A stretch of 60,313 bases of DNA, from positions 1 through 60,313 of the forward strand of contig QFQD01000021.1 of assembly GCA_003241485.1 (NCBI GenBank), written 5' to 3'. The notes below the pieces were generated by a model. The model did not search any database and had not been told where the DNA came from. It saw nothing but the letters and a program-made list of their open reading frames with translations. This stretch comes from Ancylobacter novellus (GTDB lineage: Bacteria; Pseudomonadota; Alphaproteobacteria; Rhizobiales; Xanthobacteraceae). The translations under genes were made by a program, and so were the position numbers. Of this stretch, positions 9,303 through 17,673 are shown piece after piece (the stretch's first letter is position 1; every line of letters starts with the position of its first letter).

Positions 9303-10525
9303 GGCGCCTTCAGCCCCAGCGAGGCGACATAGCCGCGATTGACGGTGGTATTGGCGAATTTGGCGTTCTCGATATAGGCGGCGAGCGTCGCCGCCACCGC
9401 CTCGCGCGAAGGCTTGGGCATGCTGTCCCATTGCGCGCGCGGCACCGAGCCGAAGGCGGCGATGGCGTCCCAGCCCTCGGGTTTGGTGATGGAGGAAACG
9501 GTCGAGCGGGAATCGAGGTTCTTGTAGGTCCAGAAGCTCCAGCCGATGTTGAAGCGCTCGTTCATCGCGCGGTACTTCGCGTTCCACTCGTCGGTCAGCT
9601 CGCCGGTCTCGCCGAGGAAGATCGGCACGCCCCAGCGATTGGCGAAGTTGACATAGTCCTGCACCTCGCGCCGCTCCGGGCTCGCCCAGAACTTGTGGTA
9701 GGTGTAGCCGAGATTGTCCGCGAAGGGCGGGCCGAACACGCCGAAATTGGTGCTCCACTGCGCCGCCGCGAGGATGATCGGGTGGTTGGGATCCACCTCG
9801 CGAATCGCCTCGGCTATCTTCTGGTAGAGCGGCTCCAGGCGCGGGTTTAGGTAATCGACATCGTGATAGGGCGAGATCGGCTCATTGAGCAGGTCATAGG
9901 CCAGCACCGTCGTCTCGTCCTTGTAGCGCGCGGCGATGGCGCGCCACAGGGTGATGGTACGGCGCTGAAACTCCGGCACGTAGAAGGTCAGGGGGTAGCC
10001 GACGCCGTCATCATGGTTCACCCCGGTCTGCCCGCCCGGCGCGGCGTGGATGTCGAGGATCAGCTTGATGTCGTGCGCCTTCGCCCAGCCGATCGCACGG
10101 TCGATCAGCGCCCAGCCCTCGCCATTGGGGTCGATCTTCGAGGGGTCCTTCGGATCGAGGAAGAACTTCCAGTGCAGCGGCACGCGCACCGTGGTGAAGC
10201 CCGCCGCCTGGAGGAAGGCGAAATCCTCCTCGCGGACATAGACATCGCGGAAATCCTTCCAGAACTGCGCGGCGGTCTCGGGGCCCGCCAGATATTCAAT
10301 GACGTCCTCGATCTCGCGCGGCGAGCGCTGCACCTTGAACTTGAACATGTAGCCTTCGGGCAGCAGCCAGTTGCCGAAGCTCATGCCTTTGATCTTGTAG
10401 GTCGAGCCGTCCGGCCGGACGAAGCTCGTGCCCTCCGCCCGCACGAAGCCGGGCGCGGGTTGGGCAAAGGCGGGGCCAGTGAGAAACAGGAGCCCGAGGG
10501 CGAGCAGGAGAACGCGGCGCATCAT
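9299..10525 (-). CDS. secreted glycoside hydrolase family 5 protein
   Basis: A 408-residue protein with a Sec signal peptide ending near GPAFA-QPAPG, so it is periplasmic or secreted. The (beta/alpha)8 GH5 landmarks are visible: DLLNEP with acid/base E215 and FLGETGE with nucleophile E306, plus GWSFWTYKN before the C-terminus. The family cleaves beta-linked glucans or mannans; the precise substrate cannot be told. Two ATGs stand in tandem (10525 and 10522) without a strong ribosome site. The stop overlaps the matB start by four bases. A GntP permease and a GH1 glycosidase face it across a 117-base gap, suggesting a local beta-glucoside utilisation cluster. Confidence 0.88.
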   Translation of the reverse strand: MMRRVLLLALGLLFLTGPAFAQPAPGFVRAEGTSFVRPDGSTYKIKGMSFGNWLLPEGYMFKFKVQRSPREIEDVIEYLAGPETAAQFWKDFRDVYVREEDFAFLQAAGFTTVRVPLHWKFFLDPKDPSKIDPNGEGWALIDRAIGWAKAHDIKLILDIHAAPGGQTGVNHDDGVGYPLTFYVPEFQRRTITLWRAIAARYKDETTVLAYDLLNEPISPYHDVDYLNPRLEPLYQKIAEAIREVDPNHPIILAAAQWSTNFGVFGPPFADNLGYTYHKFWASPERREVQDYVNFANRWGVPIFLGETGELTDEWNAKYRAMNERFNIGWSFWTYKNLDSRSTVSSITKPEGWDAIAAFGSVPRAQWDSMPKPSREAVAATLAAYIENAKFANTTVNRGYVASLGLKAP

Positions 10526-10642
10526 GGGTGGGCAAACTAGTAAAGCCGCCGCCCGGCGGCAATGGCGAAGCGGCACGGTGACAGCGCCGCCGCCGCGCGT
10601 TAATCGAGAGAGGAACCCACCTGACCTCGGCACCCCGGAAAA

Positions 10643-11974
10643 ATGTCGCTTTATCAGGCCGCCTACTTCGCCCTCGCGCTGGTCGTGCTGGCGTTCCTCG
10701 TCCAGCGCGGGCGGGTACAGCCCTTTCTGGCGCTGCTCGTCACCGCCATCGGCTTCGGCTATGCCGCCGGCATGTCGACCAGCGGCGTCGGCAAGGCGTT
10801 CGGGCTCGGTTTCGCGCAGAGCGTGAACGCGCTCGGGCTCACCGTGGTCGCCGCCGCGCTGATGGCGGAAATCGCCGATGCGACCGGCGCCACCGCCTGG
10901 CTGCAGCATGGCGCGTCCGGCCGGCGCCGCCGCTCGCTGCCGCTGGCGCTCGTCGGCCTCATCGGCGGCCTTGCCTCGACACCCGCCGCCAGCTTCGCGG
11001 TGCTGAACCCGCTGCGGCGCGGCTTTGGCGGCGACAGTCCGCGCTCGGCGCTGGTGCTCGGCCTGTCGCTCTCGGCGAGCCATGGCCTCCTCATTCCCGC
11101 GCCGGTGATGCTGGCGAGCCTGACCATCCTCGCCGCCGACTGGACGCTGTCGGTCGCCTTCGGCCTGCCGCTCGCGCTGCTGCTGGCGCTTGTCGGCCTG
11201 GGTCTCGCACACGCGACGACGAGCGGCGCGGCAAGGCCTGTCGACACCGCCACAGCCATCAGCGGCGCGAGCCTGCACGCGCCACGGCGCGGGGCGTGGG
11301 CGCTGGGAGCGGCGAGCGCCGTGCTGGTGGCCTTGCTCATCACCCAGTCGCTCGGCGACATCGCCTCCGAGCCGCTGGGCGGCGGCTCCAACCGCGAATT
11401 CCTCATCGCGCTCGGCCGTCCCACCCTGCTGCTGCTGGTCGGCACCGGCCTGCTCCTGCTGCTGAGCTGGCACTGGGAGCCGGGCGGGCTCACCGAGGAA
11501 GGCTGGGCCGGGCGGGCGATCCGCCGCGCCGCCGGCCTCGTGCTGCTGATCGGCGCCGCGGGCGGCCTCACCAAGATCGCGCAGGACACCGGCATGCCGG
11601 AGATGAATGCCGAGCGCCTTCTCGGCTTCGTCCCGCCCGGCGCGCTGGCGCTCATCCTGCCCTTCGCGCTGGCCGCCATCGTGAAGACGTTGCAGGGTTC
11701 CTCGCTGGTCGCCGCCATCACGGCCGCGGGCATGATGATGGAGCTGGTCGGCCCGCTCGGGCTCGACGACCCGGCCGGGCGCACGCTGGCGGCACTGGCC
11801 ATCGGCGCCGGGGCGATGACCGTCTCGCATATAAATGACGGATTGTTCTGGCTGGTTGGGCAGGCCGCGCGCCTGCCCGCCGGCACAACCCTCGTCCGCT
11901 TCTCGCTGGCGACGGCGGTGCAGGGCGTGCTCGCGCTCGCGGGCCTGATCGTACTGCGCCTGTTTTTCCACTAG
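10643..11974 (+). CDS. GntP-family permease (gluconate/organic acid:H+ symporter family)
   Basis: A 443-residue polytopic membrane protein with about 12 hydrophobic segments. The C-terminal signature GAGAMTVSHINDGLFWLVGQ is typical of the GntP family, which imports gluconate and related hydroxy or carboxylic acids with protons. Substrate cannot be assigned; neighbouring glycosidases suggest a sugar acid, and the facing matB makes a dicarboxylate possible. ATG at 10643 has a weak CCGGAA upstream. The GH1 gene begins 17 bases after its stop on the same strand, so they probably form an operon. Confidence 0.85.
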   Translation: MSLYQAAYFALALVVLAFLVQRGRVQPFLALLVTAIGFGYAAGMSTSGVGKAFGLGFAQSVNALGLTVVAAALMAEIADATGATAWLQHGASGRRRRSLPLALVGLIGGLASTPAASFAVLNPLRRGFGGDSPRSALVLGLSLSASHGLLIPAPVMLASLTILAADWTLSVAFGLPLALLLALVGLGLAHATTSGAARPVDTATAISGASLHAPRRGAWALGAASAVLVALLITQSLGDIASEPLGGGSNREFLIALGRPTLLLLVGTGLLLLLSWHWEPGGLTEEGWAGRAIRRAAGLVLLIGAAGGLTKIAQDTGMPEMNAERLLGFVPPGALALILPFALAAIVKTLQGSSLVAAITAAGMMMELVGPLGLDDPAGRTLAALAIGAGAMTVSHINDGLFWLVGQAARLPAGTTLVRFSLATAVQGVLALAGLIVLRLFFH

Positions 11975-11991
11975 ATCTCACGGGACCTGCC

Positions 11992-13425
11992 ATGCTTCGC
12001 CGCCGTGACTTCCTCGCCTCCGCCGCCGCTGCCGCCGCCCTGCCGGCGATGACCCGGAATGTCGCGGCGCAGACCGCCGCCACCGGCGCGCCGCGCATTC
12101 CGCCCGGCTTCGTCTGGGGTGCCTCGACCTCGGCCTACCAGATCGAGGGCGCGGTGAAGGAAGGCGGGCGCCTGCCCTCGATCTGGGACACCTTCTCCCA
12201 TACGCCCGGGCGCATCGCCGACGGCACCAATGGCGACATCGCCTGCGATCACTACAACCGCTATGCCGCCGACGTGGACCTGATGGCGCAGATGGGCTTC
12301 CAGGCCTACCGCTTCTCCATCGCCTGGCCGCGCGTGATGCCGCAGGGCACCGGCCCGGTGAACGCCGCCGGCCTCGATTTCTACGACCGGCTGGTCGACA
12401 AGCTGCTGGCGCGGGGCATCCTGCCCATGGCCTGCCTGTACCACTGGGACCTGCCGCAGGCGCTGCAGGACCGCGGGGGCTGGCACAATCGCGACATCGC
12501 GAACTGGTTCACCGACTATGCCCGCGCCACCGTTTCGCGCCTCGGCGACCGGGTGAAGCCGTGGGCGATGCTGAACGAGCCCTCGGTGCACGCCATCTTC
12601 GGGCATGGCTTCGGCAATCACGCGCCGGGGCTGACCGGCTGGGAGAGCTATGTGCGCGCCCAGCACCACCAGAATCTCGCGCAGGGCACCGCCATCACCG
12701 CGCTGCGCAGCGTGCGCAGCGACCTCAAGCTCGGCACCGTGTTCTCCCTGCAGCCGATCTTCCCTTCTTCGTCGCAGCCGCAAGACGTGGCGGCGGCCCA
12801 GCGCTTCGATGCCTGCTGGAACACCATCAATCTCGATCCGCTGTTCCATGGCCGCTACCCCGCCGGCTTCGAGCAGGCCTTCGCGCCGCTGATGCAGGCG
12901 AACGACATGGCGGCAATCCGCGTGCCGGTGGACTTCCTCGGGGTGAATTACTACGGCCCGTCCTGGATCAAGCATGACCCCGCCGCCTTCCTCGCCCAGG
13001 CCGGCTATGGCGCGGTACCGGACGGCACGCCGCGCACCCTGCTCGGCTGGCCGATCAGCGCACAGGGGCTGACGCAGGTGCTGGTGCGCCTGCGCGACAG
13101 CTATGGCAACCCGACCACCTTCATCACCGAGAACGGCGCCTGCTACGAGGACCCCGCCCCGGCCGGCGGCGTTGTGAACGACCCCGAGCGCACCGCCTAT
13201 ATCCGCGCCCATCTCGACGCCTGCGCCAGCGCCATCCAGCAGGGTTGCGCGCTGAACGGCTACTTCGTCTGGTCGCTGCTCGACAATTTCGAATGGGCCG
13301 AAGGCAAGCGCCGGCGCTTCGGCGTGACCTATGTCGATTTCGACACGCTGGCGCGCACGCCGAAAGCCTCGCTGCTCTACCTCTCGCAGGTCATGCGCGC
13401 GCAGGCGGTCCCCGCCACGCCATAG
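11992..13425 (+). CDS. Tat-exported glycoside hydrolase family 1 beta-glucosidase
   Basis: A 477-residue GH1 enzyme. The N-terminus RRRDFLASAAAAAALPAM is a twin-arginine signal (RR-x-FL), so the folded enzyme is exported to the periplasm, unusual for GH1 proteins, which are mostly cytosolic. Catalytic residues: acid/base E196 in MLNEP and nucleophile E380 in ITENG. The start of the domain, PPGFVWGASTSAYQIEGA, and the end, YFVWSLLDNFEWAEG, are textbook. It probably releases glucose from beta-glucosides formed by the secreted GH5 enzyme. Co-transcribed with the GntP permease upstream. Confidence 0.93.
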   Translation: MLRRRDFLASAAAAAALPAMTRNVAAQTAATGAPRIPPGFVWGASTSAYQIEGAVKEGGRLPSIWDTFSHTPGRIADGTNGDIACDHYNRYAADVDLMAQMGFQAYRFSIAWPRVMPQGTGPVNAAGLDFYDRLVDKLLARGILPMACLYHWDLPQALQDRGGWHNRDIANWFTDYARATVSRLGDRVKPWAMLNEPSVHAIFGHGFGNHAPGLTGWESYVRAQHHQNLAQGTAITALRSVRSDLKLGTVFSLQPIFPSSSQPQDVAAAQRFDACWNTINLDPLFHGRYPAGFEQAFAPLMQANDMAAIRVPVDFLGVNYYGPSWIKHDPAAFLAQAGYGAVPDGTPRTLLGWPISAQGLTQVLVRLRDSYGNPTTFITENGACYEDPAPAGGVVNDPERTAYIRAHLDACASAIQQGCALNGYFVWSLLDNFEWAEGKRRRFGVTYVDFDTLARTPKASLLYLSQVMRAQAVPATP

Positions 13426-13620
13426 TGGAGGATGCGCGCGCGTCACTGGCGTGACATGCGCCGGACACATATGTCGGTCATCTGACGCCGGTATTCGCGC
13501 GGACCTTGAGTGTGCTACCAAGCGCGAAGCCAGCGGACGTCATCCTCCTGTGGTGACGGGCAAGAAAGTCGGTCAGAGCCAAGGCCTCGTGCCGGGGCGA
13601 GAGTGAAAGTCGAGCGGACC

Positions 13621-13890
13621 ATGCAGACAGACGATCCCGCCATCGCCGAAATCGTCGCCTTCATCGCCGGTGAGGTGGGCGTCGACGCCGCGCTGCTGAC
13701 TCCCGATACGCCGGTGGCGGAACTCGGCATTTCCTCGCTCGACCTGATCGAGACCATCTTCAAGCTGGAGAGCCGCTTCGGCATCGAGATTCCCAATGAC
13801 GGCCCGCTGAACGGCAACGACGTCACCGTCGGCACGCTGGTCGAGCACGTCGCCGCCCTGCTCGCCGCGAAGAACGCCGCGTCCGCGTGA
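13621..13890 (+). CDS. stand-alone acyl carrier protein
   Basis: An 89-residue acidic four-helix protein. The phosphopantetheine site is LGISSLDLIE with S39; the usual DSL triplet reads SSL, so the conserved aspartate is replaced by serine. Downstream FGIEIPNDGPLNGNDVTVGT resembles helix III of ACPs used for special acyl chains. It is probably charged by a holo-ACP synthase elsewhere. Its stop overlaps the ketosynthase start in TGATG, so the pair works together. The pairing resembles NodF/NodE or very-long-chain ACP clusters, but the product is unknown. GAGCGGA precedes the ATG. Confidence 0.85.
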   Translation: MQTDDPAIAEIVAFIAGEVGVDAALLTPDTPVAELGISSLDLIETIFKLESRFGIEIPNDGPLNGNDVTVGTLVEHVAALLAAKNAASA

Positions 13891-15104
13891 TGGCAGCGCG
13901 CGTCGCGATCACCGGCCTCGGCTCGCTCTCCGCGCTCGGTAACGATGTTGCCGCGCATCTCAAGGGCCTGCGCGCCGGCACGGTCGGCATTGGCGAGACG
14001 CAGGGCGTCGACGTCTCCTCGATGAAGACGAAGATCTCTGCCGAGGTGCGCGACTTCCGGCCCGAAGAGCATTTCGAGCCGCGCCAGCTGGGGCTCATCG
14101 ACCGCACCTCGCAATTCGCCGTTGTCGTCGCCCGACAGGCGCTGGCCGATGCCGGCCCGGCGCTGGAAGGCGTGGCGCGCCACCGCGCCGGTGCCATCTT
14201 CGCCGCCTCGGTCGGTTTCCATGCCGTCGACGACAGCTACCACAAGCTCTATTTCGAGAAGGCGCCGCGCCCGCATCCCTTCACCGTGCCGCGCGCCATG
14301 CCGAGCGGCCAGGTGAGCCATGTCACCATGGATCTCGGCATTCACGGCCCCTCCTTCTCCATCGCCTCGGCCTGCTCCTCAGCCTCGCATTCGGTCGGCA
14401 CGGCGTTCCACATGATCCGCTCCGGCATGCTGGACGTCGCGGTTGCGGGCGGGGCGGAATCCCAGCTCACCTACGGCATGCTGAAGAGCTGGGAAGCGCT
14501 GCGCGTGCTCGCCACCGACGGATGCCGGCCCTTCTCCAAGGACCGCAACGGCCTCGTCGTCGGCGAGGGCGGCGGCGCGGTGGTGCTGGAGAACATGGAG
14601 CGCGCCATCGCCCGCGGCGCCACCATCCATGCCGAGATGATCGGCTTCGGCATGAGCGCGGACGGCCGCGACATCACCGCCCCCGACATGGAGAGCGCGG
14701 CGGCCTCGATGCGCTTCGCGCTGGAGGATGCCGGCCTTGCGCCGGAGGCGGTCGACTATGTCAGCGCCCACGGCACCGCCACCGCGCTGAACGACAAGAC
14801 CGAGACGGCAGCGCTGCGCCATGTGTTCGGCGCCCATCTGGCGAAGCTGCCGGTGTCCTCGTCGAAGTCGCAATACGGGCACACCATGAACGCCTCGGGC
14901 GCGCTGGACCTCGTGACCACGGTGCTTGCCCTGCGCGAGGGCTTCCTGCCCCCGACCATGGGTTATCGCGAATTCGATCCCGACTGCGATATCGACTGCG
15001 TGCCGAACGCCGCGCGCGCCGCGTCGATCGGGACCGCGATCTCTTCCAGCTTCGCCTTTGGCGGGCTCAACGCCGTGCTGGCGCTGAAGCGCTACGAGGG
15101 CTGA
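13890..15104 (+). CDS. beta-ketoacyl-ACP synthase (FabF/NodE-like)
   Basis: A 404-residue condensing enzyme with the complete Cys-His-His triad: C162 in SIASACSSASHS, H294 in VSAHGTAT and H331 in SQYGHTMNASGA. The C-terminus FAFGGLNAVLALKRYEG is typical of KAS II. It condenses malonyl-ACP with an acyl primer. Its start codon overlaps the stop of the dedicated ACP, as in NodF-NodE, so it may elongate an unusual acyl chain on that carrier instead of serving bulk fatty-acid synthesis. No dehydratase or reductase gene is adjacent. It is convergent with the LysR gene, 3 bases away. Confidence 0.9.
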   Translation: MAARVAITGLGSLSALGNDVAAHLKGLRAGTVGIGETQGVDVSSMKTKISAEVRDFRPEEHFEPRQLGLIDRTSQFAVVVARQALADAGPALEGVARHRAGAIFAASVGFHAVDDSYHKLYFEKAPRPHPFTVPRAMPSGQVSHVTMDLGIHGPSFSIASACSSASHSVGTAFHMIRSGMLDVAVAGGAESQLTYGMLKSWEALRVLATDGCRPFSKDRNGLVVGEGGGAVVLENMERAIARGATIHAEMIGFGMSADGRDITAPDMESAAASMRFALEDAGLAPEAVDYVSAHGTATALNDKTETAALRHVFGAHLAKLPVSSSKSQYGHTMNASGALDLVTTVLALREGFLPPTMGYREFDPDCDIDCVPNAARAASIGTAISSSFAFGGLNAVLALKRYEG

Positions 15105-15107
15105 GGC

Positions 15108-16073
15108 TCACCCCTCCACCCGAAACTCCGCCGCCAGCCTCTCGCCCACCAGCGCCTGTAGCCTGGGCATTTCCACCGCCAGCCGCGCGCGGCAGAAATC
15201 GGCGACGTCGCGCGGCAAGCGGCCGAGTTCCTGCCGGCGCGCGATCAGCGTCAGATGCCGCGTCAGGCCGGGCCCCGGCAGCGGCCAGCAGGCCAGCCCT
15301 TCCAGCGGAAGCCCCGCCTCGATGAGACAGAGCGGCGTGGTGATGGCGAAGCGCCCTCCCGCCGCCACGCTCGCCGTCACCCCGAAGGGCGTGTCGAATT
15401 CCAGCGGGCGCGGCAAATCGAGCCGCAGCCGGCGCAGATGCCGCTCCACCTCCATGCCGGTCTTGGAGCGGGCGGAAAACCGCACCAGCGGCACCTGCCG
15501 CGCCAGATCCTCCAGATCGGCGGCGCGCTGCGGGCGCGGCAGATGCGCCGGCATCAGCAGCACATAGGGCTCGGAGAGCAGCGGCCAGCGCTCCAGCCCC
15601 TCGATCTCCTCCAGTTCGTCGGCGCCCACCAAGAGGTCAAGCTGACGGGTCAGCAGCGCACCGGCATGGGAGGCGGTGAGGCCCGAGAGCAGCGATACCT
15701 GCTCGGCCTTCTCGCCCAGCGCCTGCGCCAGCGGCGCCATCAGCACGCGCGAGAGCGAATCCACCAGCCCCGCGCGCAACAGCGGCAGGCGCGCATGCTC
15801 CGCCTCGCGCAGCAGCGGCGCAATCTGCCGCGCTTCCGAGATCAGCGCACTCGCCCGCTGGCGCAGCGCGCCGCCCGCGGCCGTCAGCGCCAGCGGGCGC
15901 GCGGAGCGGTCGAACAGGGCGACGCCGATGCGCCGCTCCATCTCGGCAATCGCCTGCGAGACGGCCGGCTGGGTGAGGGAGAGCCGCCGCGCCGCCTGCG
16001 CCATGGTGCCGGCATCGCAGACCGCGAGGAAGATCTCCAGCGCCCGGAGGTCGAAGGGAAATGTGTCCGCCAT
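15108..16073 (-). CDS. LysR-family transcriptional regulator (of the sarcosine oxidase operon)
   Basis: A 321-residue LysR-type regulator: N-terminal winged helix-turn-helix (ALEIFLAVCDAGTMAQAARRLSLTQPAVSQAIAEME, residues about 10-45) and a C-terminal effector domain. It is divergent from soxB with an 86-base gap holding a TATAAG-N5-CTTATA palindrome that contains a T-N11-A LysR box, so it very likely controls soxBDAG-purU-folD and itself. The co-inducer could be sarcosine, glycine or a betaine product; nothing in the sequence decides that. Confidence 0.9.
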   Translation of the reverse strand: MADTFPFDLRALEIFLAVCDAGTMAQAARRLSLTQPAVSQAIAEMERRIGVALFDRSARPLALTAAGGALRQRASALISEARQIAPLLREAEHARLPLLRAGLVDSLSRVLMAPLAQALGEKAEQVSLLSGLTASHAGALLTRQLDLLVGADELEEIEGLERWPLLSEPYVLLMPAHLPRPQRAADLEDLARQVPLVRFSARSKTGMEVERHLRRLRLDLPRPLEFDTPFGVTASVAAGGRFAITTPLCLIEAGLPLEGLACWPLPGPGLTRHLTLIARRQELGRLPRDVADFCRARLAVEMPRLQALVGERLAAEFRVEG

Positions 16074-16087
16074 GCCAGCGCCTACGG

Positions 16088-16104
16088 TATAAGAAAAACT
16101 TATA
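16088..16104. promoter_or_regulatory. LysR-type operator in the LysR/soxB divergent gap
   Basis: TATAAG-AAAAA-CTTATA is a perfect 6-bp inverted repeat with a 5-base spacer, and T16090 to A16102 gives a T-N11-A core. It lies 15 bases from the LysR start and 55 bases from soxB. Palindrome seen; regulator assignment inferred from position. Confidence 0.65.
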
Positions 16105-16159
16105 TTATCAGTGCAAACGGTTCGGACTATAGCTCATTCAGTCATCTCGCGGGCCGCAC

Positions 16160-17410
16160 ATGCACTATTCTTGGCTGAGCATTCTGAAGAACGGTCTCAC
16201 CGGCCAGTCCGGCCTGACCCCCGCCTGGCGCGACGCCGCGCCCAAGCCCGCCTATGACGTCATCATCGTCGGCGGCGGCGGGCATGGGCTGGCCACGGCC
16301 TATTACCTCGCCCGCGTCCACGGCATCCGCAACGTGGCCGTGATCGAGAAAGGCTATATCGGCTCCGGCAATGCCGGGCGGAACACCACCATCATCCGCT
16401 CCAACTACCTGCTGCCGGGCAACGAGCCGTTCTACGAATGGTCGATGAAGCTGTGGGAAGGGCTGGAGCAGGAGCTGAACTACAACGCGATGGTCAGCCA
16501 GCGCGGCATCCTCAACCTCTACCATTCCGATGCCCAGCGCGACGCCTATGCAAGGCGCGGCAACGCCATGCGCCTCAACGGGGCCGACAGCGAACTGCTC
16601 GACCGCGAGCAGGTGCGGGCGATGTACCCGTTCTTCGACTATGACAATGCGCGCTTCCCAATCCAGGGCGGGTTGATGCAGCGCCGCGCCGGCACCGCCC
16701 GCCACGATGCCGTGGTGTGGGGCTATGCCCGCGGCGCCGACCGGCTCGGCGTCGACATCATCCAGAATTGCGAGGTCACCGGCTTCCTGCGCGAGGGCGA
16801 GCGCATCATCGGCGTCGAGACCACGCGCGGGGCCATCCGCGCGGGCAAGGTCGGCCTCGCGGTAGCGGGCTCGACCACGCGCGTCGCCTCCACCGCCGGG
16901 CTGCGCCTGCCGATCGAAAGCCATGTGCTGCAGGCCTTCGTCTCCGAGGGGCTGAAGCCGACCATTGACGGCGTCGTCACCTTCGGCGCCGGGCATTTCT
17001 ACATCAGCCAGTCCGACAAGGGCGGGCTGGTCTTCGGCGGCGATATCGACGGCTATAATTCCTACGCCCAGCGCGGCAACCTCCCCGTCATCGAGGATGT
17101 CGCGGAGGGCGGCATGGCCCTGATGCCGCGCATCGGCCGGGTGCGCCTGCTGCGCATGTGGGGCGGCATCATGGACATGTCGATGGACGGCTCGCCGATC
17201 ATCGACCGCACGCCGCTGCCAGGGCTCTATCTCAATGCCGGCTGGTGCTATGGCGGCTTCAAGGCGACACCGGCCTCGGGCTGGTGCTTCGCCCATCTGC
17301 TGGCGAAGGACGAGCCGCACGCGACCGGCGGCGCCTTCCGGCTCGACCGCTTCCGCACCGGACACCTCATCGACGAAAAGGGAGTCGGCGCCCAGCCGAA
17401 CCTGCACTGA
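16160..17410 (+). CDS. soxB: sarcosine oxidase subunit beta
   Basis: A 416-residue flavoprotein. The FAD Rossmann motif DVIIVGGGGHGLATAYYLA lies at about 33-51. H182 in the conserved TARHDAVVWG corresponds to the histidine that carries covalent FMN in heterotetrameric sarcosine oxidases. The enzyme complex demethylates sarcosine to glycine, giving hydrogen peroxide and 5,10-methylene-tetrahydrofolate. First gene of soxBDAG; its stop overlaps the soxD start in TGATG. Confidence 0.95.
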   Translation: MHYSWLSILKNGLTGQSGLTPAWRDAAPKPAYDVIIVGGGGHGLATAYYLARVHGIRNVAVIEKGYIGSGNAGRNTTIIRSNYLLPGNEPFYEWSMKLWEGLEQELNYNAMVSQRGILNLYHSDAQRDAYARRGNAMRLNGADSELLDREQVRAMYPFFDYDNARFPIQGGLMQRRAGTARHDAVVWGYARGADRLGVDIIQNCEVTGFLREGERIIGVETTRGAIRAGKVGLAVAGSTTRVASTAGLRLPIESHVLQAFVSEGLKPTIDGVVTFGAGHFYISQSDKGGLVFGGDIDGYNSYAQRGNLPVIEDVAEGGMALMPRIGRVRLLRMWGGIMDMSMDGSPIIDRTPLPGLYLNAGWCYGGFKATPASGWCFAHLLAKDEPHATGGAFRLDRFRTGHLIDEKGVGAQPNLH

Positions 17411-17673
17411 TGCGCATCCCCTGTCCCTATTGCGGCGCGCGCGACGCCCATGAGTTCAGCTATCTCGGCGACGCGACGCTGACCCGACCCGACCCCGAGG
17501 CGCCGGACGCGGATGCGCGCTTCCACGACTATGTCTATCTCCGGGACAACCCGGCCGGCGCCCATAGCGAGTGGTGGTACCACGCCAATGGCTGCCGCCA
17601 GTGGGTGAAGGTCGCGCGCGACACCCGCACCCACGTCATCGGCGGCGCGAGCCTGGCGAGGAGCGGATCATGA
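17410..17673 (+). CDS. soxD: sarcosine oxidase subunit delta
   Basis: An 87-residue zinc-binding subunit. C5, C8, H58 and C62 (CPYC and YHANGC) are the four expected zinc ligands of the SoxD family. Conserved DYVYLRDNPAGAHSEWWYH is present. The start ATG at 17410 overlaps the soxB stop, and its own stop overlaps the soxA start in ATGA, so all subunits are translationally coupled. Confidence 0.95.
   Translation: MRIPCPYCGARDAHEFSYLGDATLTRPDPEAPDADARFHDYVYLRDNPAGAHSEWWYHANGCRQWVKVARDTRTHVIGGASLARSGS

Noticed and set aside
9299..11971. 890-codon reverse frame joining GH5 with a long upstream extension
   Set aside because: Only the part from 10525 has a signal peptide and GH5 domain; the extension is low complexity and runs through the GntP gene on the other strand.
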